A DNA stretch of 64,000 nucleotides from Bacteroidales bacterium (GCA_015061005.1 SUXJ01000001.1:62001-126000); one strand, 5' to 3'. Numbered from the stretch's first letter, positions 57,401 to 63,468 are shown. Notes: generated by a model not told the origin, from the letters alone. A program made the numbers and translations.

Positions 57401-58049
57401 CAACCCGGCATCAGATAAGGTTCTCCCCAAAAGCCACGCATCAACAAACACGGAAATGAACGCTGTAGGCAAGGCTTATAACTCCGCACCCTACGAAATC
57501 GAAATCGCAAGCGATGGCTTGGTAGGCATCAAATCAACTCAAGCAGGCAATCAAACCTATCCTTATCTGCACTACGCCGGAAATAACAGAATCGTAATCT
57601 GGGTGCTCTCTGGCTCAGTATCATCTCAATGGGTAATGGAACAAACCGGCATGGCCGACCCTGCTCCCTCAGTTGAAATCTACAAAGTAACCGTAAGCCC
57701 CTCCGAGCTCACTCTCGAAGCAGGCGATGAAAGTTCTCTCCGCTCTACAATCCTTCCGACCTATAAAGGCAAAACCGCTACTTGGACCTCCGACAACGAA
57801 ACAGTTGCCACAGTTGACGCTGACGGCAAAGTAACCGCAGTTAGAGCAGGAACAGCCGTTATCACCGCCACAGTCGCCGAAGGTTATACAGACTCATGTA
57901 CAGTAACCGTAAACGGGCAAACAGGTATTGAAGAAATCACAGAAGCAAATGGCGAAGCCAAAATACTCTATGACCTCCAAGGCCGCAGAGTGACCAATGC
58001 CGGCAAAGGCATATACGTGACCGGCAGCGGACAAAAAGTGCGCCTCTAA
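54414..58049 (+). CDS. Secreted multidomain sialidase with Big2 domain and sorting tail
   Basis: A 1211-residue exported exo-sialidase. Order: signal peptide (about 1-22), an N-terminal beta domain and a ricin-like block (to about 360), the six-bladed sialidase core (about 445-840) with the Arg-triad motif GYRIPAI (about 450), three Asp boxes (SDNNGDTW about 493, SDGGQTW about 580, TDDFGKNW about 656) and a catalytic Tyr candidate in GSAYSTMTL, a second ricin-like block, a Big2 immunoglobulin-like domain (about 1090-1175), then the T9SS-like tail ILYDLQGRRV...GIYVTGSGQKVRL. It releases sialic acid from mucins or host glycans. It complements the sulfatase and amino-sugar protein elsewhere in the window. 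Confidence 0.9.
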   Translation: MMKLKHALVLAALTAGAAIQAAETEPIVITVTSENGTWTGSGNYRSTWTSTATPGVVVGCGVNNFNNTSQGPLIYNAGTSMASTITISGTSGYYVQAYSFKAAKTGAWETITYNANNKGAVTITQEPQTFSVSGLTEYDTAAIAVSGANKPVELTDFTVTIAKRQGSDPGSLVTTTITNGKFADDTQWYTMAIGAQQYLFSDTNIDGYMPLNSSDVTGMDNQLWCITGNETDGFRFYNKAAGTSVMLSAPANPASLGTNGGTAYVILADPTEETTRTYDWQMTESSNLSRPSFYIYVKGKTAQKINNRDQRLAFWTAGADAGSSVTFTPYRPSIGETAEGNVWTISTSPSITVVGPAGATASMNNNTVTLSEGEWVFNTPTNQIIAKSTILKGDNSVETHVTNGFDNSFHTITGPAVIKNISYTLMNPLAMPASGFPVFITTGQDPFNVGYRIPAITTVAAGPYKGRIVTLNDYRYCGGDIGAGRIDIYMSYSDNNGDTWSEPGHMYGADGQPVAMGNGSAQKSDGNGIIIEGLDCGYGDPAIVSDRESGEILAIACAGRMNFFSSTRENPQPSVRWWSSDGGQTWTKPDDGQYKQIYALLGEDAAGGPIKSQFIGSGRMVQSRHIKVGTHYRVYCVNSGRAVSDNTLRNWVLYTDDFGKNWKVLGGAGKPGVTSGADEPKCEELPDGSILLAARGNGGNRNFNIFRYTDIENGEGDWMSHFNTNMGMGNINACNGEIMILPAKNKETGEKHYIALQSFPYGGGRNNVSIAWKSLANPSDYDEPSDFANWNGRYQVSYIGSAYSTMTLTADNQIGFIFEEGTYAGGNTGCEIYKKISIETITGDQYEYCADDDFSLNKQASADMMQHRLNVATANKGEVNDRIVGTRIPATHVPEEVTNAINEFNSSETYNYNAIVKFNNALAEFMNSMEVVEPVDGATYRIKATNHPSVPGEGTLYMTVNSAGKLTVTENADDEKNVFVLVKDPDAKNPDAYFFYNPASDKVLPKSHASTNTEMNAVGKAYNSAPYEIEIASDGLVGIKSTQAGNQTYPYLHYAGNNRIVIWVLSGSVSSQWVMEQTGMADPAPSVEIYKVTVSPSELTLEAGDESSLRSTILPTYKGKTATWTSDNETVATVDADGKVTAVRAGTAVITATVAEGYTDSCTVTVNGQTGIEEITEANGEAKILYDLQGRRVTNAGKGIYVTGSGQKVRL

Positions 58050-58068
58050 TTACTCCGAAACCATATTC

Positions 58069-58101
58069 AACGTGGCGGCTAATTAGTCGCCACGTTTATT
58101 T
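58069..58101 (+). terminator. Terminator after sialidase
   Basis: A near-perfect palindrome (58069-58077 with 58088-58096) followed by TTTATTTTTG. The loop itself is a palindrome, so the whole 28 bases can pair. Confidence 0.8.
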
Positions 58102-58156
58102 TTGCCACTACAAATCAGCGAGTTAATTATTTTATGCAATTTTTTCAGAAAAATAT

Positions 58157-58187
58157 TTGGTCAGTTCATAAAAAGTTACTAACTTTG
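58157..58187 (+). promoter_or_regulatory. tRNA operon promoter
   Basis: TAACTTTG at 58180-58187 and TTG at 58157-58159 with a 20-base spacer, a near-ideal match. The first tRNA starts 24 bases downstream. Confidence 0.8.
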
Positions 58188-58211
58188 CAATCGCAAAACC
58201 AAAGCAACAAC

Positions 58212-58284
58212 GCGAAAATAGCTCAGTTGGTAGAGCACAACCTTGCCAAGGTTGGGGTCGCGGGTTCGAGTCCCGTTTTTCGCT
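58212..58284 (+). tRNA. tRNA-Gly (anticodon GCC)
   Basis: A complete 73-base cloverleaf: acceptor GCGAAAA pairs with TTTTCGC, D arm GCTC...GAGC, anticodon loop TTGCCAA and T arm GCGGG-TTCGAGT-CCCGT. The CCA end is not encoded, as is usual in this phylum. Confidence 0.97.
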
Positions 58285-58306
58285 CTAAGAGAGTACATTT
58301 ACATAC

Positions 58307-58379
58307 GCGAAAATAGCTCAGTTGGTAGAGCACAACCTTGCCAAGGTTGGGGTCGCGGGTTCGAGTCCCGTTTTTCGCT
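58307..58379 (+). tRNA. tRNA-Gly (anticodon GCC), second identical copy
   Basis: It is identical over all 73 bases to the copy at 58212 and lies 22 bases after it. Same transcript. Confidence 0.97.
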
Positions 58380-58393
58380 CTCAAACCTAATTT

Positions 58394-58477
58394 GTCCGGA
58401 TGGCGGAATTGGTAGACGCGCTACTTTGAGGGGGTAGTGGCCGGTAGGCTGTGTGAGTTCGAGTCTCATTTCGGACA
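58394..58477 (+). tRNA. tRNA-Leu (anticodon GAG)
   Basis: An 84-base class II tRNA with a long variable arm: acceptor GTCCGGA pairs with TTCGGAC, anticodon stem CTACT/GGTAG, loop TTGAGGG, discriminator A. Third gene of the tRNA operon. Confidence 0.96.
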
Positions 58478-58478
58478 C

Positions 58479-58521
58479 AAATTCGGGGTTAGCTTCTCTG
58501 AAGCTTTCCCCGAATTTTTTT
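58479..58521 (+). terminator. tRNA operon terminator
   Basis: A 10-base-pair stem (58479-58488 with 58508-58517), with extra pairing inside, followed by seven T. It separates the tRNAs from the convergent DGR. Confidence 0.9.
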
Positions 58522-58553
58522 ATTCCGACAATCCAAAGTGACAGATACGTCGT

Positions 58554-58699
58554 GAATGCCACCGCATTCCTACCATAGCTGCCACTCGTATGTTCCGATT
58601 GCGTCGGATAAGATTCGTCGCCAATCCTCACGGATCGGCGTCCAGGACATTGACCGGTTTATAAAACTCTGTTAAGGCATCCACCTTCTTTTCTGTAAG
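58554..58699 (-). ncRNA. Structured 3' spacer of the DGR template RNA
   Basis: On the minus strand the sequence after TR forms three perfect hairpins: 58619-58640 (nine pairs, loop GTGA of the GNRA type on the transcript), 58594-58608 (five pairs) and 58554-58569 (six pairs). In the Bordetella phage DGR a spacer next to TR is needed for reverse transcription, so a similar role is inferred. There is no supported gene in this 330-base stretch between the tRNA terminator and the reverse transcriptase gene. Confidence 0.6.
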
Positions 58700-58700
58700 C
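58680..58700 (-). repeat. TR-flank half of an inverted match
   Basis: On the minus strand the 21 bases directly after TR match 60401-60423 on the plus strand at 21 of 23 alignment positions (two single-base insertions). The pair is thus inverted relative to the TR/VR direct repeat. Confidence 0.75.
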
Positions 58701-58833
58701 TGACGGCAAGCCAAGCGGAAGCCGAGGTTGTTGTTGCGGTTCTCGGGATTATTGTTGTTACGGTTCGAAACACGGCAGTTCTGCGCGTTGTTGTTCCAAC
58801 TGCCGCCACGGTTCACGCGGTTGTTGCCGGATG
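58700..58833 (-). repeat. DGR template repeat (TR)
   Basis: 134 bases that match the VR at 60443-60576. The coding strand is rich in AAC codon-like triplets, giving runs of Asn if translated. All 16 differences to VR fall at adenines of this strand (8 A to G, 7 A to T, 1 A to C) out of 37 adenines; the last 35 bases on the stop-codon side are identical. The small open frame across it (58628-58816) is not a gene. Confidence 0.95.
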
Positions 58834-58852
58834 GTCAATACCCCTATGCCCT

Positions 58853-59836
58853 TTATGCCAAACAAGCTGATCTTAATCCCCTGCATTTTGCATGCTTGAC
58901 AAATGCCAACAATGGCAATAACCTTTGTTGATACTCCTGTTCACTATAAAAACCCTTCTCATATAGTGCAGTTGCGGAGGTCAGTTTTCGTCTGAATCTG
59001 ATTTTACTGCGTCCGTTAAGAGTCAAATAATTCGGGTGAACTACGTAGCCGAGAAACGGAACGCCGCTTGCAGCGACTCGGTAAACAGGACTTTTAAGCG
59101 CCAACTTCAGATTTGTTGCCGAATAATATATCAGCTCTTTAACCGCACCCTTAAGCCTCACCCGATCATTATCCATCATCAAAACATCATCCATGTATCT
59201 TATGTAAATCGGCACTCTGACAATTTCTTTCATCCTATGGTCAAGCGATGAAAGATAATGATTCGCAAAATATTGACTCGTCAAATTTCCGATTGGCACT
59301 CCTTTTCCCTCCTTCACGTTATATGAATCAATTATTTGCGTCAACAAATTCAATAATGCCCTATCCTTAAACAGTCGCCCCACCTTCTGTTTAAGAATCT
59401 CGTGATCTATCGAATCAAAATACTTCCGATAATCCAACTTCACAACATATTTATAGTTCGACATGCACTTCATCGCTTTATCCAAAGCGGCATACACTCC
59501 TTTACCTCTCCGAGTGGCATAAGTGTCATAAATCAATGACCTATCGAAGATGTCGTGACAAACGTTCATCACTGCGTGATGCAACACTCGCTCGGGAAAT
59601 GAGGCGGCGCATATTATACGCGTCTTGGGGTCATGAATCTCGAAATAATTATAATTGCCTATATCTGCACTCTCCGTCAAGATTGACTCACGGAGTCTTC
59701 TAATATTCAAATCAAATTGTGCCCTAAACTTTGCAACTTCCGCTTTTCCCTGCTTGCCTCTACACGCTTTTATAAAAGCCAAATGCAAATTATCATAATC
59801 GGCAATCCTCTCAATCAGGTTCCCCACTCTCTTCAT
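58853..59836 (-). CDS. DGR reverse transcriptase
   Basis: A 327-residue reverse transcriptase that copies the TR RNA with errors at adenines. Motif A is KLDYRKYFDSID (catalytic Asp135). Motif 4 reads PIGNLTSQYF (about 181-190); the GNLTSQ form in place of QGxxxSP is the mark of DGR enzymes. The polymerase box is YMDD (214-217) and FLGYVVHPN follows at 261-269. There is no nuclease, maturase or integrase domain. It overlaps the HRDC gene by 26 bases, and TR begins 19 bases after its stop. Confidence 0.95.
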   Translation of the reverse strand: MKRVGNLIERIADYDNLHLAFIKACRGKQGKAEVAKFRAQFDLNIRRLRESILTESADIGNYNYFEIHDPKTRIICAASFPERVLHHAVMNVCHDIFDRSLIYDTYATRRGKGVYAALDKAMKCMSNYKYVVKLDYRKYFDSIDHEILKQKVGRLFKDRALLNLLTQIIDSYNVKEGKGVPIGNLTSQYFANHYLSSLDHRMKEIVRVPIYIRYMDDVLMMDNDRVRLKGAVKELIYYSATNLKLALKSPVYRVAASGVPFLGYVVHPNYLTLNGRSKIRFRRKLTSATALYEKGFYSEQEYQQRLLPLLAFVKHAKCRGLRSACLA

Positions 59837-60287
59837 TTTTCTTTGCTTCAGCTGCTATAATAAAATATTCGCCATATTTTTCGGCTTTCTTTGTGCCAAT
59901 TCCTTGAATGCTTTTCATGCTGCTTACTGTGACCGTCTCCAACTTGGCAATCTCCGCAAGCTCTGCATCCGTAAACACTGCAAAAGGCGGAATTGACTGT
60001 TCCTCTGCAATCTGCTTGCGAACCTTACGAAACTCACAAAAACGCGCAAAAATCGGCTCATCGAGCACTTCTCTATAATCAATCTTCCCTTTACGCGTCT
60101 CCGACTCAATGGCCTTGACTCCGGTTTGTGGCAGATATGTTATGCAGAAAGTCCAATAACTTGTGCCCCCTGTTTCCGTTATACTCTTTTGTATATCGGA
60201 AACACGATTTGCCCTGAGGAAACGATTCAACTCTTGCATCATTTCTTCGCCGCCAAGAATCGGGATACTGAAAATTTGTATTTGCAT
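59811..60287 (-). CDS. HRDC domain DGR accessory protein
   Basis: A 158-residue protein whose C-terminal half is an HRDC (helicase and RNase D C-terminal) nucleic-acid-binding domain: FTDAELAEIAKLETVTVSSM then IQGIGTKKAEKYGEYFI. The N-terminal half (about 1-75) contains FLRANRVSDIQKSITETGG and is not recognised. HRDC proteins are known to replace Avd as the partner of the reverse transcriptase in some DGRs, especially in Bacteroidetes. It overlaps the reverse transcriptase gene, which supports joint function. No Avd gene is present. Confidence 0.85.
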   Translation of the reverse strand: MQIQIFSIPILGGEEMMQELNRFLRANRVSDIQKSITETGGTSYWTFCITYLPQTGVKAIESETRKGKIDYREVLDEPIFARFCEFRKVRKQIAEEQSIPPFAVFTDAELAEIAKLETVTVSSMKSIQGIGTKKAEKYGEYFIIAAEAKKNEESGEPD

Positions 60288-60313
60288 TATCTGATTTTTT
60301 GTGTGTATGCTTC

Positions 60314-60380
60314 GGTGAGTGGCGGACTGCGGCTACGCGATGGCTCCGCTCATCGCGAGCTTCGCAGTCTGCCACTCACC
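60314..60380 (-). repeat. Long hairpin downstream of the DGR target gene
   Basis: A 67-base inverted repeat: 60314-60323 with 60371-60380 (10 pairs), 60325-60331 with 60363-60369 (7), 60332-60334 with 60358-60360 (3) and 60336-60342 with 60351-60357 (7), loop of 8. No T run follows on the minus strand, so it is not a normal terminator of the target gene. Hairpins or cruciforms next to VR assist target recognition in other DGRs. Confidence 0.75.
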
Positions 60381-60400
60381 TCAGAAATTGTTCTTTTTTA

Positions 60401-60423
60401 GCTTACAGAAAATGAAAGGTGGA
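60401..60423 (+). repeat. VR-flank half of an inverted match
   Basis: 23 bases starting 20 bases beyond the VR end that match the TR flank (58680-58700) in opposite orientation, 21 of 23 positions. See the corresponding finding. Confidence 0.75.
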
Positions 60424-60436
60424 AGACCCGCAGAGG

Positions 60437-62476
60437 TTAAAACTGACGGCAAGCCAAGCGGAAGCCGAGGTTGTTGTAGCGGATCTCGGGATTATTGCTG
60501 CCACGGCCCGAAACACGGCAGCTCCGCGCGAAGATGTGCCAACTGCCGCCACGGTCCACGCGGTAGTAGCCGGATGTGGGTCCGGTAGGATCCATTTGTG
60601 CACTCGAACTATAGGAACCATACCAATCAGAACACAATTCCCATACATTACCACTCATATCATACAATCCCAATTCATTCGGCTGCTTCTGACCAACAGG
60701 ATGGGTTGAGCCGGAATTGTCATAGTACCAAGCTATATCATCAAGGGTATTACTGCCAGAGTACTTATAACCCTGCGACTTTTGCCCGCCCCTTGCAGCA
60801 TACTCCCATTCCGCCTCAGTGGGTAAACGGAAGTCCTTGCCGGTTATTCGATTCAAACGCGGAAGAAACACATCGACTATATCATCATAGCTAACGTAAT
60901 ACGCCGGATACGCATCGCCTTTGCCGTAACTCGATGACGGGTCACTACCCAACCACGCATCCGAACTATACGCGCTCATGGTCGAACCGTCGGCGCACGG
61001 TCCGGAATACAGCATCACGTACTCCCACAGCTGCTGAGTCACCTCATACTTACCGATATAAAAATCACTCAGAGTAACCTTGTGAGTTGGTCGCTCATCA
61101 GAGGCATAATCATTACCTTGCTCAGCAGTGGCGCCCATGCTAAATGTGCCGCCCTCTACCGGAACCATATCCGTATAAGGCATATCGGCAAAAATCCGCG
61201 AACCCGACAAATCTAAATCTACGTAACTGAATCCGGTTTTATCATTGCCATATCCGGCAAGTTTGCCGATAAAATTATTTGCTTGGGTTTTGACGGTAGA
61301 AAACTGCGAGCCAAGCGATCCGGAGCAATCGAGTACCAACATAATTACCGCACTTTGGCGTGTCTCCTCGATCGCAACATCACTGCCGGTATTAAACTCA
61401 GAATTGATCTGCCATTTCCCGGTAGATTCTATGTAACTTGACTGACTGATTGAATCGGCACTGATAGGTGTGGACGTTTCACTTTGCACGCGCTTGAAAG
61501 TAAAAGTGACATGAATGCCGGATTGCACTCCGACTATTTCTGTCCCTTCATCTGCCGTTATGCCACAATATGACAAATCAACCAAGGCTCTGTCGCGCAA
61601 TCTGAACGTTCCCTCTATATACATCGATGAGTTTGCAGCATTCGAGACTCCGTCAAAGCAAAAACGCACTCGCGTACCGTCGCTTTGACCCGGAATGGTC
61701 AAACTGATTGTGTGAATAGAGCTTGCGGAATACACTTCATTGGCAATCTCATTAAATTTCTCATTTATTTCTGATATGTCATTTACTTCAACGGCACCTC
61801 CGGATTCGGTTGACAACAGTTGCAAATTCCGCTGAAATTGCTCCACGTCTGTCACGTCATTACCTCGCAAACCGATAGAATATGCCGTAACAGGCAAACC
61901 GCCTATTCTCATGTCGTTCAGTTCGGCATTCATCGCCGTCAAATAGGCTTCGTTTGTAGTATATTCGCTATTCATCATTACCGAGCCTTGATCCAATCCA
62001 TCAGTAAACGTTACCACGGATACGTTTACCAAATCGGAAGGTAGCTGCGCGGTTTTCAAAGTTTCCAAAGCGTTATCTACGGCATAGTAAAGCAGAGTGC
62101 CGTTCGATGACGTCAGATTTGAAATAAAACTCGTGTACTGCGATTTGGTTGCATTGGAAAGCGAGCTTATATCCTTGCTATATAAGGCTTGATTAAAACC
62201 TATAACGCCCATATAAATACCACTCGCCATTACCTCCCCGGCAACACTCAAGCTGTCAATCTCACCCCCGTAATTACCTACGGTAAAACACCTGCCGTTA
62301 CGATACAAATTTATGTCGCCGGACTCATCGTCCAACTGCATATAGTCGATGCTTGCCGTTTTATAGGATTCAATCAGGCTTCCGTCTTTATATAAATGCA
62401 AGTATTGCTCTTGAGCGGATGCCCCGAAAAATATTGACAATATGGCAATAATTGCCGAAAATCTATTGAGTTTCAT
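60437..62476 (-). CDS. DGR target protein: VWA-like plus FGE/C-type-lectin variable domain
   Basis: A 679-residue exported protein (signal peptide about 1-21). Residues 85-250 resemble a von Willebrand A fold with VVTFTDGLDQGS but a changed metal site (GVIGFN); at about 383-387 stands DCSGS, a true DxSxS metal site followed by only a short helix. Residues about 430-679 are a formylglycine-generating-enzyme-like C-type lectin fold (VPVEGGTFSMG, LPTEAEWEYAARGG, GLYDMSGNVWELCSDWYG). The last 45 residues are the VR (634-678); 13 residues differ from the TR-encoded Asn/Gln. It is a surface or secreted ligand-binding protein, with the ligand unknown. Confidence 0.93.
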   Translation of the reverse strand: MKLNRFSAIIAILSIFFGASAQEQYLHLYKDGSLIESYKTASIDYMQLDDESGDINLYRNGRCFTVGNYGGEIDSLSVAGEVMASGIYMGVIGFNQALYSKDISSLSNATKSQYTSFISNLTSSNGTLLYYAVDNALETLKTAQLPSDLVNVSVVTFTDGLDQGSVMMNSEYTTNEAYLTAMNAELNDMRIGGLPVTAYSIGLRGNDVTDVEQFQRNLQLLSTESGGAVEVNDISEINEKFNEIANEVYSASSIHTISLTIPGQSDGTRVRFCFDGVSNAANSSMYIEGTFRLRDRALVDLSYCGITADEGTEIVGVQSGIHVTFTFKRVQSETSTPISADSISQSSYIESTGKWQINSEFNTGSDVAIEETRQSAVIMLVLDCSGSLGSQFSTVKTQANNFIGKLAGYGNDKTGFSYVDLDLSGSRIFADMPYTDMVPVEGGTFSMGATAEQGNDYASDERPTHKVTLSDFYIGKYEVTQQLWEYVMLYSGPCADGSTMSAYSSDAWLGSDPSSSYGKGDAYPAYYVSYDDIVDVFLPRLNRITGKDFRLPTEAEWEYAARGGQKSQGYKYSGSNTLDDIAWYYDNSGSTHPVGQKQPNELGLYDMSGNVWELCSDWYGSYSSSAQMDPTGPTSGYYRVDRGGSWHIFARSCRVSGRGSNNPEIRYNNLGFRLACRQF
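60443..60576 (-). repeat. DGR variable repeat (VR)
   Basis: The last 134 bases before the final Phe codon and stop of the target gene. The changed residues relative to TR are 637, 638, 641, 647, 648, 649, 651, 652, 657, 659, 660, 665 and 667. The framework residues [15 protein letters not shown] are unchanged because their codons have few or no adenines at risk or are in the invariant end. Confidence 0.95.
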
Positions 62477-62490
62477 ATCTGATTTCGTCT

Positions 62491-63012
62491 TTAGCGTTTA
62501 ATAATCTTAATGCATTGCGTTTCATTATCGGTTATGGCTCGAACCACATATACTCCTTGCTTCAGATCCGAAACGGAGATGTTTACCCGGTCTGCTTCCG
62601 AACTAACAGCCTTGACCGCCTGACCACTCACATTATATACATGAAGACTCTGAACAGATTCCGAAGAAACTGCGCTGACAATCTCGGCAATCGGGTCATA
62701 AGTGAGCAAAAGACTTGAATCATCAGTTTCCACGGCAACTATGGAAGACTCGTCACCATTGACTCCGATTTTTTCCGTTTCAAAAGTCATACCGAAACGA
62801 CCTTGGTACGGATACCTATCTGCCGATTCTTTACCCTCAACATAAACCCCGATACCACCGGAGGCATCGGCATCAAATGTAATTTTATCCAACTTGGAAA
62901 TTGAATAAGACGTCACTGTCCCATCCGCTTCATGCACCGTGAAGTACTCAGGCAACTCTGCATTCGCATAAAACAGCGACATCAGAAACAGAATAATAGT
63001 AGATTTTCTCAT
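62491..63012 (-). CDS. Small secreted protein of the DGR operon with T9SS-like tail
   Basis: From ATG 63012 the product is 173 residues with a signal peptide (MRKSTIILFLMSLFYANAEL). An in-frame start at 63087 would run through the promoter and is rejected. The N-terminal segment (YFTVHEADGTVTSYSISKLD) resembles the same region of the target protein (YLHLYKDGSLIESYKTASID). The C-terminus (LHVYNVSGQAV...VYVVRAITDNETQCIKIIKR) is a T9SS type A sorting-like module. It is 14 bases upstream of the target gene, so both are co-expressed; it may help secrete or anchor the target. Confidence 0.78.
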   Translation of the reverse strand: MRKSTIILFLMSLFYANAELPEYFTVHEADGTVTSYSISKLDKITFDADASGGIGVYVEGKESADRYPYQGRFGMTFETEKIGVNGDESSIVAVETDDSSLLLTYDPIAEIVSAVSSESVQSLHVYNVSGQAVKAVSSEADRVNISVSDLKQGVYVVRAITDNETQCIKIIKR

Positions 63013-63050
63013 GTGATAACGACTGATTTTAATAATTTTACATTTATTTG

Positions 63051-63085
63051 CAAAGTTATTAAAATTATCAGATTTTACCCCCCCC
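63051..63085 (-). promoter_or_regulatory. DGR operon promoter with G8 tract at the -33 position
   Basis: On the minus strand TAACTTTG (63058-63051) is a perfect -7 box. Where the -33 element should be there is a run of eight G (63085-63078, C8 on the plus strand) with no TTG. The leader would be about 35 bases. Confidence 0.6.
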
Positions 63086-63140
63086 AATTGTTAATCTTTG
63101 TTAATATCGAGACTTACACCAATCCGACTCTCGCCTTGAT

Positions 63141-63468
63141 TGTAGGGGTTTGACTTGTCAAAACCGGGTGCAGCCAATGCGCGCCTTGCTAAAGTTCAGT
63201 ATCTACGGCATCCGGTCGAGACAAGTCGAGGGCGCTGAAAAAGTCCGATTTTCAGTAACTACGACCTTAAAACCGCCAATACGACCCACTAAAAATGTAG
63301 GGTTGAGATTTGTCTCTACCGCCGGCAGTAGATGCTGTAATTCAGCGAGTTATGCGTGAGCGGCACCCGGGTTTGACAAGTCAAACCCCTACATTTGTGA
63401 GATGGGGGCGTTGGCGAAAAATGCGATTTTGGGACTTTTTCAGCGCCCTCGACAAGTCTCGACCCTAC
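63141..63468. repeat. Composite of palindromic intergenic repeats (REP-like)
   Basis: Inverted copies are nested: 63141-63171 with 63363-63393 (30 of 31 bases), and 63220-63246 with 63430-63457 (most bases). Each arm starts with TGTAGGG and contains an inner palindrome of the type TTTGAC-TT-GTCAAA. A third TGTAGGG copy begins at 63296. There is no transposase gene. It fills the gap between the DGR operon and the methyltransferase gene; no other feature is seen here. Confidence 0.75.

Larger units (their letters stand above)
58521..63012 (-). other. Diversity-generating retroelement (DGR) locus
   Basis: All parts of a DGR lie in order on the minus strand: a small secreted protein, a target protein with a C-terminal variable repeat, an HRDC accessory protein, a DGR-type reverse transcriptase, a template repeat and a structured 3' spacer. 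In known DGRs the reverse transcriptase copies the template RNA with errors at adenines and the cDNA replaces the variable repeat, leaving the template unchanged. The TR/VR comparison here shows exactly this signature. No integrase or phage gene is near, so the element looks chromosomal. The small gene gaps suggest one transcript from the promoter at 63051-63058. Confidence 0.95.

Noticed and set aside
58479..58521. Attachment site of an integrated element at the tRNA-Leu gene
   Set aside because: No integrase and no repeat of the tRNA 3' end was seen in the window; the segment is an ordinary terminator.
58628..58816. A 62-codon frame with an Asn-rich FGE-like end
   Set aside because: It looks like a pseudogene piece of the target protein but it is the DGR template repeat; the Asn runs reflect the AAC triplets.
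63141..63468. Possible CRISPR array
   Set aside because: The repeats are inverted and nested, not direct at even spacing, and no cas gene is present.
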